NCBI GenBank assembly: GCA_048263775.1
Contig: JBLXDU010000002.1
Location: 124,001 to 188,000 of the forward strand
Source: UBA1479 sp048263775
GTDB lineage: Bacteria > Pseudomonadota > Alphaproteobacteria > Rhodospirillales > Casp-alpha2
Reading direction: 5' to 3'
DNA: 64,000 bases
Part shown: positions 1-8,373 of the stretch, piece after piece
Numbering within the stretch: position 1 is the stretch's first letter
How the letters are laid out: every line of letters begins with the position of its first letter
Notes under the pieces: model-generated
What the model was told of the DNA's origin: nothing
Database searches by the model: none
What the model saw: only the letters and a program-made list of their open reading frames with translations
Program-made: the position numbers and the translations under genes

Positions 1-1209
1 GAAGATTTGATGCGTTCGGAGGACAATGATCTGGGCCTTCGCGTGTTCGTCGGCAAACGCCAGGCGGTGGTTTCGTCCTCGGATATGTCCGATTCGGCCC
101 TTGATGAATTGGCCGAGCGCGCCGTCGCCATGGCCCGTAACGTGCCCGAGGATGCGTTCTGTGGCCTCGCCGATCCGGACCAGTTGGCGACCGACCTTGC
201 CGACATCGATGACTTTGATCCGATGGAGCCCTCGGCCGACGACTTGATCGCGCTCGCCGCCCGGACCGAGGACGCGGCCCGTGCCGTGCCCGGCGTGACC
301 AATTCGGAAGGTGCCAGCGCCAGTTGGGGGTCGAGCGAGATCGCCCTTGTCACCTCTACCGGCTTTGCACAGACGCGTAAGTCGTCTCGCCATAGCATCG
401 GTGTTTCGGTCCTGGCCGGCACCGGCACGGCGATGGAACGGGATTACGACTACGACACCAAGGTGTACGGAAGCGATCTGGCCGATGCGGAAGCCATCGG
501 GCGGTCGGCCGGTGAGAAAGCGGTCAAACGACTCAACCCGCAGAAGGTGTCGACCCAGCAGGCGCCGGTGATTTTCGATCCGCGCGTCGCCAATACGATT
601 CCGGGCCATATGTCGTCCGCCATCAACGGGTCTTCCGTGGCCCGCGGCACGACGTTCCTGAAAGACGCAATGGGCACGCAGATTTTCGCTGACGGCGTGA
701 CCATCGTCGACGACCCGCACCGCCGCCGGGGCCTGCGTTCCAAACCCTTCGACGGCGAGGGCGTGGCGACGCGGCGCTTGAACGTGGTCGAGGGCGGCCG
801 CCTGACGACCTGGATTCTCGACTGCCGCTCGGCCCGGCAACTGAAGCTTGTGACCACGGGCCACGCATCGCGCGGCACCTCGTCGCCGCCGTCGCCGGGG
901 GCATCGAATCTGTACATGGAAGCGGGCAGCGTTTCGCCCCAGGACCTGATCGGGGACATCAAGCAGGGCCTGTATGTGACGGAGCTGATCGGCATGGGCG
1001 TGAACGGCGTGACCGGCGATTATTCCCGGGGCTGTTCCGGGTTCTGGATCGAGAACGGCGAACTGACCTTTCCGGTCAGCGAACTGACCATCGCCGGCAA
1101 TCTGAAGGACATGTTCAAGGCCATCACCCCGGCCGACGATCTGGAATTCAAATACGGCACCAATGCCCCGACCCTGCGCATCGACGGCATGACCGTCGCC
1201 GGCAAGTGA
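1..1209 (+). CDS. pmbA: TldD/PmbA family metallopeptidase regulator, PmbA (TldE) type, 5' truncated by window edge
   Basis: The reading frame is already open at base 1 and the visible protein starts inside the family's conserved N-terminal region (RSEDNDLGLRVFVGKRQA). About 402 residues are seen; the family is usually near 445-450, so roughly 45 N-terminal residues lie upstream. The C-terminal part carries family-typical stretches such as TGDYSRG and ELTIAGNLKDMF. No HExxxH zinc motif is present; that motif belongs to the TldD partner, so this is the PmbA/TldE-type subunit. In E. coli TldD and PmbA form a heterodimeric cytosolic protease that trims unfolded or modified peptides (microcin B17 maturation, CcdA turnover). 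No tldD is in the window. The in-frame ATG at 10 is not the start, because homology extends upstream of it. Confidence 0.9.
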   Translation, partial: EDLMRSEDNDLGLRVFVGKRQAVVSSSDMSDSALDELAERAVAMARNVPEDAFCGLADPDQLATDLADIDDFDPMEPSADDLIALAARTEDAARAVPGVTNSEGASASWGSSEIALVTSTGFAQTRKSSRHSIGVSVLAGTGTAMERDYDYDTKVYGSDLADAEAIGRSAGEKAVKRLNPQKVSTQQAPVIFDPRVANTIPGHMSSAINGSSVARGTTFLKDAMGTQIFADGVTIVDDPHRRRGLRSKPFDGEGVATRRLNVVEGGRLTTWILDCRSARQLKLVTTGHASRGTSSPPSPGASNLYMEAGSVSPQDLIGDIKQGLYVTELIGMGVNGVTGDYSRGCSGFWIENGELTFPVSELTIAGNLKDMFKAITPADDLEFKYGTNAPTLRIDGMTVAGK

Positions 1210-1222
1210 CGGGGACAGGATC

Positions 1223-2248
1223 ATGACCACCAACCGCCAGATCATCTTCAAATCCCGGCCCGTGGGCTGGGTAACCTTGGACAATTTCGATGCCCGCGAC
1301 GCAGCGATTCCCGATGTGGGCGACGGCGACGTCCTGGTGCGCGCGATCTACATGTCGCTCGACCCCTACATGCGGGGGCGCATGGACGCGAGCAAATCCT
1401 ATGCCGCCGGCTTCAAGGTGGGCGAGCCCTTGCAGGCCCGCGTGATCGGCCGTGTCGCGGCGTCCAAGAACGCCGATTATCCGGAAGGCACCCTGGTGTT
1501 CGGCACTCTGGACTGGGCCGATGTCACCCTGGTGCCGGGCGGTCAGGGGCTGAAGAAGATCGATCCCGCCGCCGCCGACGTGCCGCTGACCTGGCACCTG
1601 GGCGCGCTGGGTATGCCGGGCATGACCGCCTGGGTCGGGCTCGGCTTCACCGACCCGAAACCGGGCGACACCCTGTTCGTCTCCGCCGCCTCGGGCGCGG
1701 TCGGCCAGATCGTCGGCCAGATCGGCCGCCTGCGCGGTTGCCGCGTGGTCGGCACGGCGGGCACGGACGCCAAGGTGGCCTATCTGACGGACGACCTCGG
1801 CTTCGATGCGGCCTTCAACTACCGGACCGCCGGTGACGATATTCTGGGCGCGCTTCAGGCCGCCGCCCCCGACGGCATCGACATCTATTTCGACAATGTC
1901 GGCGGCAAGGTGCTGGAGGCCGCCCTCGACGCCGCCAACCGGTTCGCCCGCTTCGTCGAATGCGGCATGATTTCGCAGTACAACCTGACCCGCGACGAGA
2001 CGCCGGGCATCCGCAACATGACCCATGTGGTGCGCAAGGCGATCCGCATGCAGGGCTTTATCGTCTCCGACCACGCCGGCCGGCGCGCCGAATTCGATGC
2101 GGAGATGATCGATTGGCTGAAGGCAAGAAAGATCAAATACCGGATCGATGTGGCCGAGGGCCTGGACGCCGCCCCCGCCGCCTTCATCGCCATGCTGAAG
2201 GGTGAGAATTTCGGCAAGCAGGTGGTGCGGATCAGCGCCGAAGACTGA
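1223..2248 (+). CDS. NADP-dependent medium-chain reductase (CurA / prostaglandin reductase-like)
   Basis: A 341-residue zinc-independent medium-chain dehydrogenase/reductase. The N-terminus (NRQIIFKSRPVGW) and the sequence SLDPYMRGRM are typical of the PTGR/CurA (YncB) subgroup, which reduces the C=C bond of alpha,beta-unsaturated ketones and aldehydes with NADPH. The nucleotide-binding turn AASGAVGQIVGQ lies near residues 153-165. No cysteine cluster for structural zinc is seen. It starts 13 bases after pmbA, so the two may be cotranscribed. It converges with the DinB-like gene, leaving only 3 bases between the two stops. The substrate cannot be read from sequence. Confidence 0.85.
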   Translation: MTTNRQIIFKSRPVGWVTLDNFDARDAAIPDVGDGDVLVRAIYMSLDPYMRGRMDASKSYAAGFKVGEPLQARVIGRVAASKNADYPEGTLVFGTLDWADVTLVPGGQGLKKIDPAAADVPLTWHLGALGMPGMTAWVGLGFTDPKPGDTLFVSAASGAVGQIVGQIGRLRGCRVVGTAGTDAKVAYLTDDLGFDAAFNYRTAGDDILGALQAAAPDGIDIYFDNVGGKVLEAALDAANRFARFVECGMISQYNLTRDETPGIRNMTHVVRKAIRMQGFIVSDHAGRRAEFDAEMIDWLKARKIKYRIDVAEGLDAAPAAFIAMLKGENFGKQVVRISAED

Positions 2249-2251
2249 TCC

Positions 2252-2743
2252 CTAGACCAGCTTCGGGAAATCCGTGACGCCGACGTCATGGCCCATCTGG
2301 GTCAGGATCGTCGTCAACTGGCCCCGGTGGTGGGTCTGGTGGTTGAACATATGGCTGACCAGGATCCAGCGCGGCTGGGTGAAGGTCAGGTTGTCCGTGC
2401 GCGACGTCCATTCCACCGTTTCCGACAGCCAGGCATTGGTCAGGGCCGCCGCCCAGGCATTGATCTCATCGTCCAAGGTTTCCCGTGCGGCCCGCATTTC
2501 GTCGAAGTCGGAAAACAACTCCACGCCCGTGCCGGGGGCTGGGCGGCTGCCGCCGTCGAACCGGTTCATCCAGGCATGATCGCCGAACATCAGATGGTTG
2601 AGCGTGCCGTGCACGGATTTGAAAAAGGCCCCCCGGTCGGCCTTGCGCTCCGCGTCCGGAAGATCGGCGCAGACGGCATAGACGGCGTCGTTCATGGCGC
2701 GGTTGTATCGGGCGAAGGCCTGATAAAGGGCGGGCGTGGACAT
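2252..2743 (-). CDS. DinB family protein (metal-binding four-helix bundle)
   Basis: A 163-residue protein of the DinB/YfiT-like fold. The expected metal-binding histidines are visible: His50 in NHLMFGDHAW and the C-terminal NHQTHHRGQ block (His135, His138, His139). The family includes damage-inducible proteins of unknown reaction and thiol-dependent transferases, which use a metal ion held by three histidines. Neighbours give no clear pathway. Length and motif spacing are normal. Function is not assigned beyond the family. Confidence 0.85.
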   Translation of the reverse strand: MSTPALYQAFARYNRAMNDAVYAVCADLPDAERKADRGAFFKSVHGTLNHLMFGDHAWMNRFDGGSRPAPGTGVELFSDFDEMRAARETLDDEINAWAAALTNAWLSETVEWTSRTDNLTFTQPRWILVSHMFNHQTHHRGQLTTILTQMGHDVGVTDFPKLV

Positions 2744-2822
2744 GGACGGTACTCCTTTGACTGTCGGAGGCAGTCTATGGAGAAAGAGGGCCGCGGAGGA
2801 AGTATGAAGGCAGGAACAGGCG

Positions 2823-3743
2823 TTATGCTGGAACCAGCATGTTCAGGCGCTCGCTCGCGATGCGGGCGTCCAGGGGCAGGCGGGTGACGATGTCTCCGTC
2901 GCCCTGCACCGGCTCGCCGGCCATACCTTCGACGATGATGGAGGTCGCGGGGATAACCTCGTAGTCGGGCAGCTTGTCGAGCCGGCCCAGGACCATCCAG
3001 GCGGTGTAGCGCAGCGCACTCCACGGCCCCACCGACTTGAACAGGCAGACATGCAGGCGCGGGTCGCCCAGGGTCGCCTCCTTGGCGCAGACGAAACGCC
3101 CACCGTAGAAATGGCCGTTGGCGAACACGGCCGAGCCGACGTCGTAGGGTTTGCCGTCGACCATCAGCCGGTAGGCCCGGAACTTGTAGCGGAAGAACCC
3201 GCGGAGCGTTTCCCACACATAGGCCGACTTGCCGATCAGGCGTTTCAGACCCGCGTCGACCGAGGCCACGACATGGGCGTCGAAGCCGACGCCCGCCATC
3301 ATCACGAAGCGTCGCCCGTTGACGTCGCCCAGGTTGACGGGGCGGGTGCGGCCCAAGGCGATGGTGCGGGCCAAGCCGACATCATCCGTCGGCAGGTCCA
3401 GTTCGGCGGCCAGCACGTTGGCGGTGCCCAGCGGGATGATGCCCAGCGGCATCTGCCGTCCCGCCAGGCCGTTGATGACCTCGTTGATGGTGCCGTCGCC
3501 GCCGGCGGCGACGATCACGTCATAGACCTTGGTAGATGCTTCGCGCGCGGTGCGTTCCGCATCGCCGCGAGCCCGGGTTTCGTGCAGCGTGACGTCGGTG
3601 CCGAGGCTCCACATGATCTCGAGAATACGGGCCAGGCGCGCGCGCCGGCGGGCGCCCGCGGTCGGGTTGAAGATCACAAGAACCTTGCGGGGAGCAGCCA
3701 TCAGCGTGTCCGGCTCCCCCGGTAGGGTGTTTGAATCGGGCAT
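2823..3743 (-). CDS. Diacylglycerol kinase-like lipid kinase (DAGK catalytic domain, YegS/DgkB type)
   Basis: A 306-residue soluble lipid kinase. The nucleotide-binding loop FNPTAG is near residues 25-30 and the family's GGDGT motif is at residues 81-85, followed by NEVINGL and PLGTANVLA. Family members phosphorylate diacylglycerol (or related lipids) to phosphatidic acid at the inner membrane face. The gene is divergent from the plcP-like/glycosyltransferase pair, which suggests recycling of diacylglycerol released there (inference). An alternative start is the ATG at 3701, just before the conserved core. The divergent spacer holds 11-bp periodic repeats described separately. Confidence 0.85.
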   Translation of the reverse strand: MPDSNTLPGEPDTLMAAPRKVLVIFNPTAGARRRARLARILEIMWSLGTDVTLHETRARGDAERTAREASTKVYDVIVAAGGDGTINEVINGLAGRQMPLGIIPLGTANVLAAELDLPTDDVGLARTIALGRTRPVNLGDVNGRRFVMMAGVGFDAHVVASVDAGLKRLIGKSAYVWETLRGFFRYKFRAYRLMVDGKPYDVGSAVFANGHFYGGRFVCAKEATLGDPRLHVCLFKSVGPWSALRYTAWMVLGRLDKLPDYEVIPATSIIVEGMAGEPVQGDGDIVTRLPLDARIASERLNMLVPA

Positions 3744-3784
3744 GATGTGTCGTTTAGACCCAGGAATGTGGCACTTTTGTTGCG

Positions 3785-3830
3785 ACTATAATTTCAAATC
3801 CATTTCGCGTGTGTGAAGTTTCGGTGACAG
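3785..3830 (-). promoter_or_regulatory. Candidate promoter and 11-bp periodic operator (PhoB-like) for the lipid kinase gene
   Basis: Read on the minus strand from 3830, CTGTCACCGAA is followed 11 bases later by ACTTCAC. The first unit matches 6 of 7 positions of the Pho-box half-site CTGTCAT; the second matches only 3 of 7. The 11-base period continues: GAAAT recurs 11 bases apart (plus-strand ATTTC at 3791 and 3802, GTGA at 3813 and 3824). A TATAGT -10-like hexamer lies at 3785-3790 on the minus strand. The layout resembles an activator-dependent promoter, but the match to PhoB sites is partial. Confidence 0.3.
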
Positions 3831-3917
3831 CGTCTGAAAGTAATGGCGGACATATGGTCAATTACATAAAAGTCCCCACTAAATATAGGCCATGCGACAA
3901 CAACCGCCGTGGACGAC

Positions 3918-4778
3918 ATGAACGCTGTAAACCGGAAAACGTCTTACAAGTTCCGCTCGATCTGGATTTCCGACATCCATCTGGGCACCCGGGGATGTCA
4001 GGCGGAAATGCTGCTCGATTTTCTCAAGCATACGGAATCGAAATACCTCTACCTGGTCGGTGACATCATCGACGGCTGGCGCATGCGCCGGGCCTGGTAT
4101 TGGCGGCAGGCCCATAACGACGTGATCCAGAAAATTCTGCGCAAGGCGCGCAAGGGAACCCGCGTCGTATACGTGCCCGGTAATCACGATGAAAACTTCC
4201 GCGATTTCTCCAACCACCGATTCGGCCGGGTCGCCGTGCTGAACGAGGCCTATCACACCATGGCCGACGGGCGGCGTTTCCTGGTCATCCACGGCGATCA
4301 GTTCGACGGCGTGGTGAAATACGCCAAGTGGTTGGCCTTCCTTGGCGACAATGCCTACAACGCGGCGCTGATGCTGAACCTGTGGCTGAACATCGCCCGG
4401 CGCAAGCTGGGGTTCTCCTACTGGTCGTTGTCCGCCTACCTGAAGCACAAGGTCAAGAACGCGGTCGAATTTGTGTCCAGTTACGAGGCCGCCGTGGTCG
4501 GCGAGGCGCGCAAATTGGGAGTGCAGGGCGTGATCTGCGGCCATATCCACACCGCCGAAATGCGCGACATGGACGGCATCCTCTACTGCAACGACGGCGA
4601 CTGGGTCGAAAGCTGCACAGCCCTGGTTGAACACGAGGACGGCCGCCTGGAAATTCTCAAATGGGCGGAACTGCGCGGCCTATCCTTCCTAAAGGACGAA
4701 GACGCATGCGACTCCTCATCGTCACCGATGCCTGGCTTCCCCAAATCAATGGTGTCGTCCGAACCCTCGACACGTTGA
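3918..4778 (+). CDS. plcP: PlcP-like / LpxH-family calcineurin-type phosphoesterase
   Basis: A 286-residue metallophosphoesterase with all metal-site motifs: SDIHLG (Asp19, His21), GDIIDGW (Asp49), GNHDE (Asn89, His90), VIHGD (His125) and GHIH (residues 208-211). Automated annotation often calls this family UDP-2,3-diacylglucosamine diphosphatase. The stretch TRGCQAE and the downstream glycosyltransferase fit the alphaproteobacterial PlcP family (Sinorhizobium SMc00171), a phospholipase C that cuts membrane phospholipids to diacylglycerol during phosphate starvation. An LpxH role is the alternative, given the lipid A genes nearby. The ATG at 3918 is preferred; an in-frame GTG lies at 3909. 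The 3' end overlaps the next gene by 73 bases in another frame. Confidence 0.7.
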   Translation: MNAVNRKTSYKFRSIWISDIHLGTRGCQAEMLLDFLKHTESKYLYLVGDIIDGWRMRRAWYWRQAHNDVIQKILRKARKGTRVVYVPGNHDENFRDFSNHRFGRVAVLNEAYHTMADGRRFLVIHGDQFDGVVKYAKWLAFLGDNAYNAALMLNLWLNIARRKLGFSYWSLSAYLKHKVKNAVEFVSSYEAAVVGEARKLGVQGVICGHIHTAEMRDMDGILYCNDGDWVESCTALVEHEDGRLEILKWAELRGLSFLKDEDACDSSSSPMPGFPKSMVSSEPSTR

Positions 4779-5707
4779 GGCAGGGGCTGGAGAAGCGCGG
4801 CCACCAGGTTCACCTGGTGACGCCGGACTTGTTCCGCACCATACCCTGCCCGACCTATCCGGAAATCCGGCTGGCCCTATTCCCCGGTCGCCGGGTTGCG
4901 GCCCTGATCGAGGATTTCCGCCCCCAGGCGATTCACATCGCGACCGAGGGGCCTTTGGGCGTCGCCGCGCGCGCCCATTGCCTGCGTAAGGGCTATCCCT
5001 TTACCACGGCCTATCACACGCGGTTCCCCGAATACGTCCACGCCCGGGTGCCGCTGCCGCTTTCTTGGCTGTACGCGGTAATGAAATGGTTCCACGGGCC
5101 GTCGTCGGCGATCATGGTGGCGACCCAGACCATCGAGGACGATCTGAAATCCCGCGGGTTCCGCCCGCCCGTCCGGCGCTGGTCGCGGGGTGTGTGGACG
5201 GATTTGTTCAAGCCCCGCGACAAGGCGTTCCTGGACGCGCCCCGGCCGATCAGCCTGTTCACCGGGCGGGTGGCGGTGGAAAAAAACATCGAGGCGTTTT
5301 TGAAGCTCGACCTGCCCGGCACCAAATACGTGGTCGGCGACGGCCCGCAGTTGGACGACCTGAAACGCAAATATCCGGCTGTCCGCTTTGCCGGCGTGAA
5401 GGAGGGGGAGGAGTTGGCGAAATACTTCGCCGCCGCCGACGTCTTCGTGTTCCCATCCAGGACCGACACCTTCGGACTGGTCCTGCTGGAGGCCATGGCA
5501 TCCGGCGTGCCTGTCGCCGCATATCCCGTGCCCGGGCCGCTCGACGTGGTCAACCAGTCGGGGGCCGGGGTGCTGTCCAATGATCTGGCGGCGGCGGTCA
5601 AGGCGGCTCTTGCGATTCCCGCCGAAGCCTGCCGCAATCACGCGCTTAAGTATTCCTGGGACGCCAGTTTCGACCAGTTCGAGGGTAATCTGCACGTGTT
5701 TCGCTGA
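4706..5707 (+). CDS. Glycosyltransferase family 4/1, GT-B fold (Agt-like, paired with plcP)
   Basis: A 333-residue retaining GT-B glycosyltransferase. The N-terminus MRLLIVTDAW then QINGVVRT is the typical acceptor-side start, and the donor-binding region FPSRTDTFGLVLLEAM carries the family's conserved glutamate (about residue 262). The start is the ATG at 4706 inside the 3' end of the phosphoesterase gene; longer in-frame starts upstream add residues without family similarity. In plcP-containing alphaproteobacteria the adjacent glycosyltransferase adds sugar to diacylglycerol, giving glycolipids that replace phospholipids. That role is inferred here from pairing and overlap. The acceptor and donor are not shown by the sequence. 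Confidence 0.8.
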   Translation: MRLLIVTDAWLPQINGVVRTLDTLRQGLEKRGHQVHLVTPDLFRTIPCPTYPEIRLALFPGRRVAALIEDFRPQAIHIATEGPLGVAARAHCLRKGYPFTTAYHTRFPEYVHARVPLPLSWLYAVMKWFHGPSSAIMVATQTIEDDLKSRGFRPPVRRWSRGVWTDLFKPRDKAFLDAPRPISLFTGRVAVEKNIEAFLKLDLPGTKYVVGDGPQLDDLKRKYPAVRFAGVKEGEELAKYFAAADVFVFPSRTDTFGLVLLEAMASGVPVAAYPVPGPLDVVNQSGAGVLSNDLAAAVKAALAIPAEACRNHALKYSWDASFDQFEGNLHVFR

Positions 5708-5823
5708 GGTCTTTAGAACAGTCTTATAAATCCCTGAAATCACGCGGGATTCTTGGCCTTTCAAAGGCTACGTGGTAAAAGGTCCGACCCTGTCCCAGGA
5801 ACCTTCGGAAGGACCCGAGGCCC

Positions 5824-7644
5824 GTGGCGTCCGCCATCGACACCCATTCCCCCGTCCACGCCTCCACGGCAAGCCTGCTCGGCCGGCTGTTCCGCGAAAG
5901 CATGCGCGGCTACGCGCGCTGGTTTTTCGCGGCACTGGCCTGCATGGCGCTGATGGCTGCGGCGACGGCGGCCAGCGCCTGGCTGATGGAGCCGGTGGTT
6001 AACGATATCTTCGTCAATCGTGACGAATCCATGCTGATGCCCGTGGGCCTGGCCGTGTTCGCCGTGTTCATCGTCAAGGGGCTGGCCAACTACGGACAGG
6101 CGACGCTGATGGCCTACGTCGGGCTCCGCATCGTCACCGATAATCAGAATCGCCTGTTCGACAAGTTGTCGCGCATGGATGTGAAGTTCTTTCAGGATTC
6201 CAACACGGGCGGGCTGATCTCCCGCTTTCTGGTCGACATCAACCAGATGCGGGGGGCGGTGTCCAACGCCTGGGTTTCGCTCGGCAAGGACGCGATGACC
6301 TTGATCGGCCTGATCGGCGTCACCTTTTACCAGGATTGGCGGTTGGCGCTCATCGCCTTCATCATCTTCCCCGCAGCGTTGTTACCCATCGTCAAGCTTG
6401 GCCGCCGCATGCGCAAGGTGACCGCCAACACGCAACGTGAAATGGGCCTGTTCACGACGTTGCTGGAACAGACCATCCAGGGCATCCGTGTGGTCAAGGC
6501 CTACTCCATGGAAGCTTACGAGCGCGGCCGCGTCAGCGAAATCGTGGAGCGCGTATTCAATCTGACGATGAAGGCCGAACGCACCCGGGCGCTCTCCAGC
6601 CCGATCATGGAAACGCTGGGCGGTGTCGCCGTCGGCATCGTCATCTTTTACGGCGGCTACCGGGTGATCCACGGCAACACGGATGCAGGGTCGTTCTTTT
6701 CCTTCATCACGGCGCTGCTTCTGGCGTACGAGCCCATGAAGCGGCTGGCCAATTTGAATGCCGCCCTGCAGCAGGGGCTGGCCGGCGCCGACCGCCTGTT
6801 CCAGATGCTTGATATGGAACCGGCGATCCAGGAAGCGCCCGATGCCCGCAGCCTGCCGCTGCCCGTCAAGGGGTCGGTCGAATTCCGCAATGTCGGTTTC
6901 GCCTATACGTCGGACAGGCAGACGCTCAACAATCTTTCCCTGACCGTGCCGGCGGGCAAGACCGTTGCCCTGGTCGGACCGTCCGGGGCGGGCAAATCGA
7001 CGATCCTTAACCTGATTCCCCGGTTCTACGATGTCGCCGAGGGGGCGGTGCTGGTCGACGGCGAGGATGTACGCGGCCTGACCTTCCCGTCCCTGCGCGG
7101 CGCCATGGCCCTGGTCAGCCAGGAAGTCACGCTGTTCGACGATACCGTGCGCGCCAACATCGCTTATGGCCGCGCCGGGGCGAGCGAGGACGAGATTGTC
7201 GAGGCCGCGAAGAATGCCGCTGCCCATGACTTCATTGCGGAATTGCCCGACGGCTATGACACCCTGGTCGGTGAACAGGGGATCAAGCTTTCAGGCGGCC
7301 AGCGCCAGCGTCTGGCCATCGCCCGGGCCATGCTGAAGAACGCGCCGATTCTGTTGCTGGATGAAGCGACCTCGGCCCTTGATACGGAATCCGAACGCCA
7401 GGTGCAGGCCGCGCTCGACGCCCTGATGACCGACCGCACGACCCTGGTCATCGCCCACCGTCTGTCGACCGTGGTTCGCGCCGACCTGATCTGCGTCATC
7501 GTCGACGGTCGCGTCGCTGAACAGGGCAGTCATGCTGAATTGCTGGCGCGGGGCGGCCATTACAAACATCTCTACGAATTGCAGTTCGCCGGGGACGCCC
7601 CGGGGAACGGCCCGGACGCCGCCCGCCAGGCGGCGGGACGGTAA
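5824..7644 (+). CDS. msbA: ABC transporter, fused permease/ATPase, MsbA-like lipid A flippase
   Basis: A 606-residue half-transporter. The membrane domain fills about residues 1-330 and the ATPase domain about 345-590. Walker A GPSGAGKST is at 385-393, the ABC signature LSGGQRQR is near 489, and Walker B ILLLDEATSA is near 510. MsbA flips lipid A-core across the inner membrane. Substrate assignment rests on family similarity plus the downstream waaA, lpxK and late acyltransferase genes; related multidrug exporters look alike. The start is a GTG with AGGACCCGAGG upstream. A 25-base gap separates it from the DUF374 gene, so one operon through 11561 is likely. Confidence 0.85.
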   Translation: MASAIDTHSPVHASTASLLGRLFRESMRGYARWFFAALACMALMAAATAASAWLMEPVVNDIFVNRDESMLMPVGLAVFAVFIVKGLANYGQATLMAYVGLRIVTDNQNRLFDKLSRMDVKFFQDSNTGGLISRFLVDINQMRGAVSNAWVSLGKDAMTLIGLIGVTFYQDWRLALIAFIIFPAALLPIVKLGRRMRKVTANTQREMGLFTTLLEQTIQGIRVVKAYSMEAYERGRVSEIVERVFNLTMKAERTRALSSPIMETLGGVAVGIVIFYGGYRVIHGNTDAGSFFSFITALLLAYEPMKRLANLNAALQQGLAGADRLFQMLDMEPAIQEAPDARSLPLPVKGSVEFRNVGFAYTSDRQTLNNLSLTVPAGKTVALVGPSGAGKSTILNLIPRFYDVAEGAVLVDGEDVRGLTFPSLRGAMALVSQEVTLFDDTVRANIAYGRAGASEDEIVEAAKNAAAHDFIAELPDGYDTLVGEQGIKLSGGQRQRLAIARAMLKNAPILLLDEATSALDTESERQVQAALDALMTDRTTLVIAHRLSTVVRADLICVIVDGRVAEQGSHAELLARGGHYKHLYELQFAGDAPGNGPDAARQAAGR

Positions 7645-7668
7645 CCGGCCCGGGCCGGTGATCCCGCC

Positions 7669-8373
7669 ATGTTGAAACGGGTCTTGAAAAGCGATGGATT
7701 GCGCAGCGTGCTGTGCTGGCTGGGCTCGCTCTATATCCGTCTGGTCCATGCCACGGGCCGCTGGCAGGTCATCGGCGGTGACGCCGCCCGTGCCCATTGG
7801 GCGGCAGGCACGCCTTTCATCCTGTGTTTTTGGCACGGCCGCATTCTCATGATGCCCCATTGCTGGCCCCGAAACCGTGATATCCACATGCTGATTTCCC
7901 AACATCGGGACGGCCAGATCATCGCCCGCACGGTGGGCCATTTCGGCATCAAGACCGTGGCGGGATCGTCCTCCCGGGGTGGGGCGCAGGCGCTGCGGGC
8001 CATGGTCAAGGCGCTGAAGGCCGGCGACTGCGTCGGCATTACGCCCGACGGTCCACGCGGCCCCCGCATGCGCGCCACCGACGGCGCGGTGGCCTTGGCC
8101 CGCCTATCGGGCGCGCCGATCATCCCGGCGACCTTTGGTGCGGCGCGGGGCAAGGTGCTGCAAAGCTGGGACCGCTTTCTGGTCGCTTGGCCCTTCGGGC
8201 GGGGTGTCATCGTCTGGGGTGATCCCATCGAGGTGCCGCGTGACGCCGATGCGGCGCAGTTGGATGCGGCGCGGGGGCGGGTCGAAGACTCGCTCAACGC
8301 CATCACCGCCGAAGCCGACCGGCTGACCGGGCGTACGCCGGTCGAACCGGCCATGGCTGAGGAGACCCCGTGA
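7669..8373 (+). CDS. Lysophospholipid acyltransferase family protein (DUF374)
   Basis: A 234-residue protein with the DUF374 signature: FILCFWHGRILMMP near residues 50-63, SQHRDGQIIARTV, and ITPDGPRGPR with ALARLSGAPIIPATF further on. DUF374 belongs to the lysophospholipid acyltransferase superfamily. The gene sits between msbA and waaA and its stop overlaps the waaA start by one base (TGATG), which strongly suggests a role in lipid A or envelope lipid acylation. The exact acyl acceptor is not known. Length is typical. Confidence 0.85.
   Translation: MLKRVLKSDGLRSVLCWLGSLYIRLVHATGRWQVIGGDAARAHWAAGTPFILCFWHGRILMMPHCWPRNRDIHMLISQHRDGQIIARTVGHFGIKTVAGSSSRGGAQALRAMVKALKAGDCVGITPDGPRGPRMRATDGAVALARLSGAPIIPATFGAARGKVLQSWDRFLVAWPFGRGVIVWGDPIEVPRDADAAQLDAARGRVEDSLNAITAEADRLTGRTPVEPAMAEETP

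Noticed and set aside
5756..5768. GCCTTT-C-AAAGGC palindrome upstream of msbA
   Set aside because: Short, with a one-base centre and no neighbouring repeat or T-run; not enough to call an operator or terminator.
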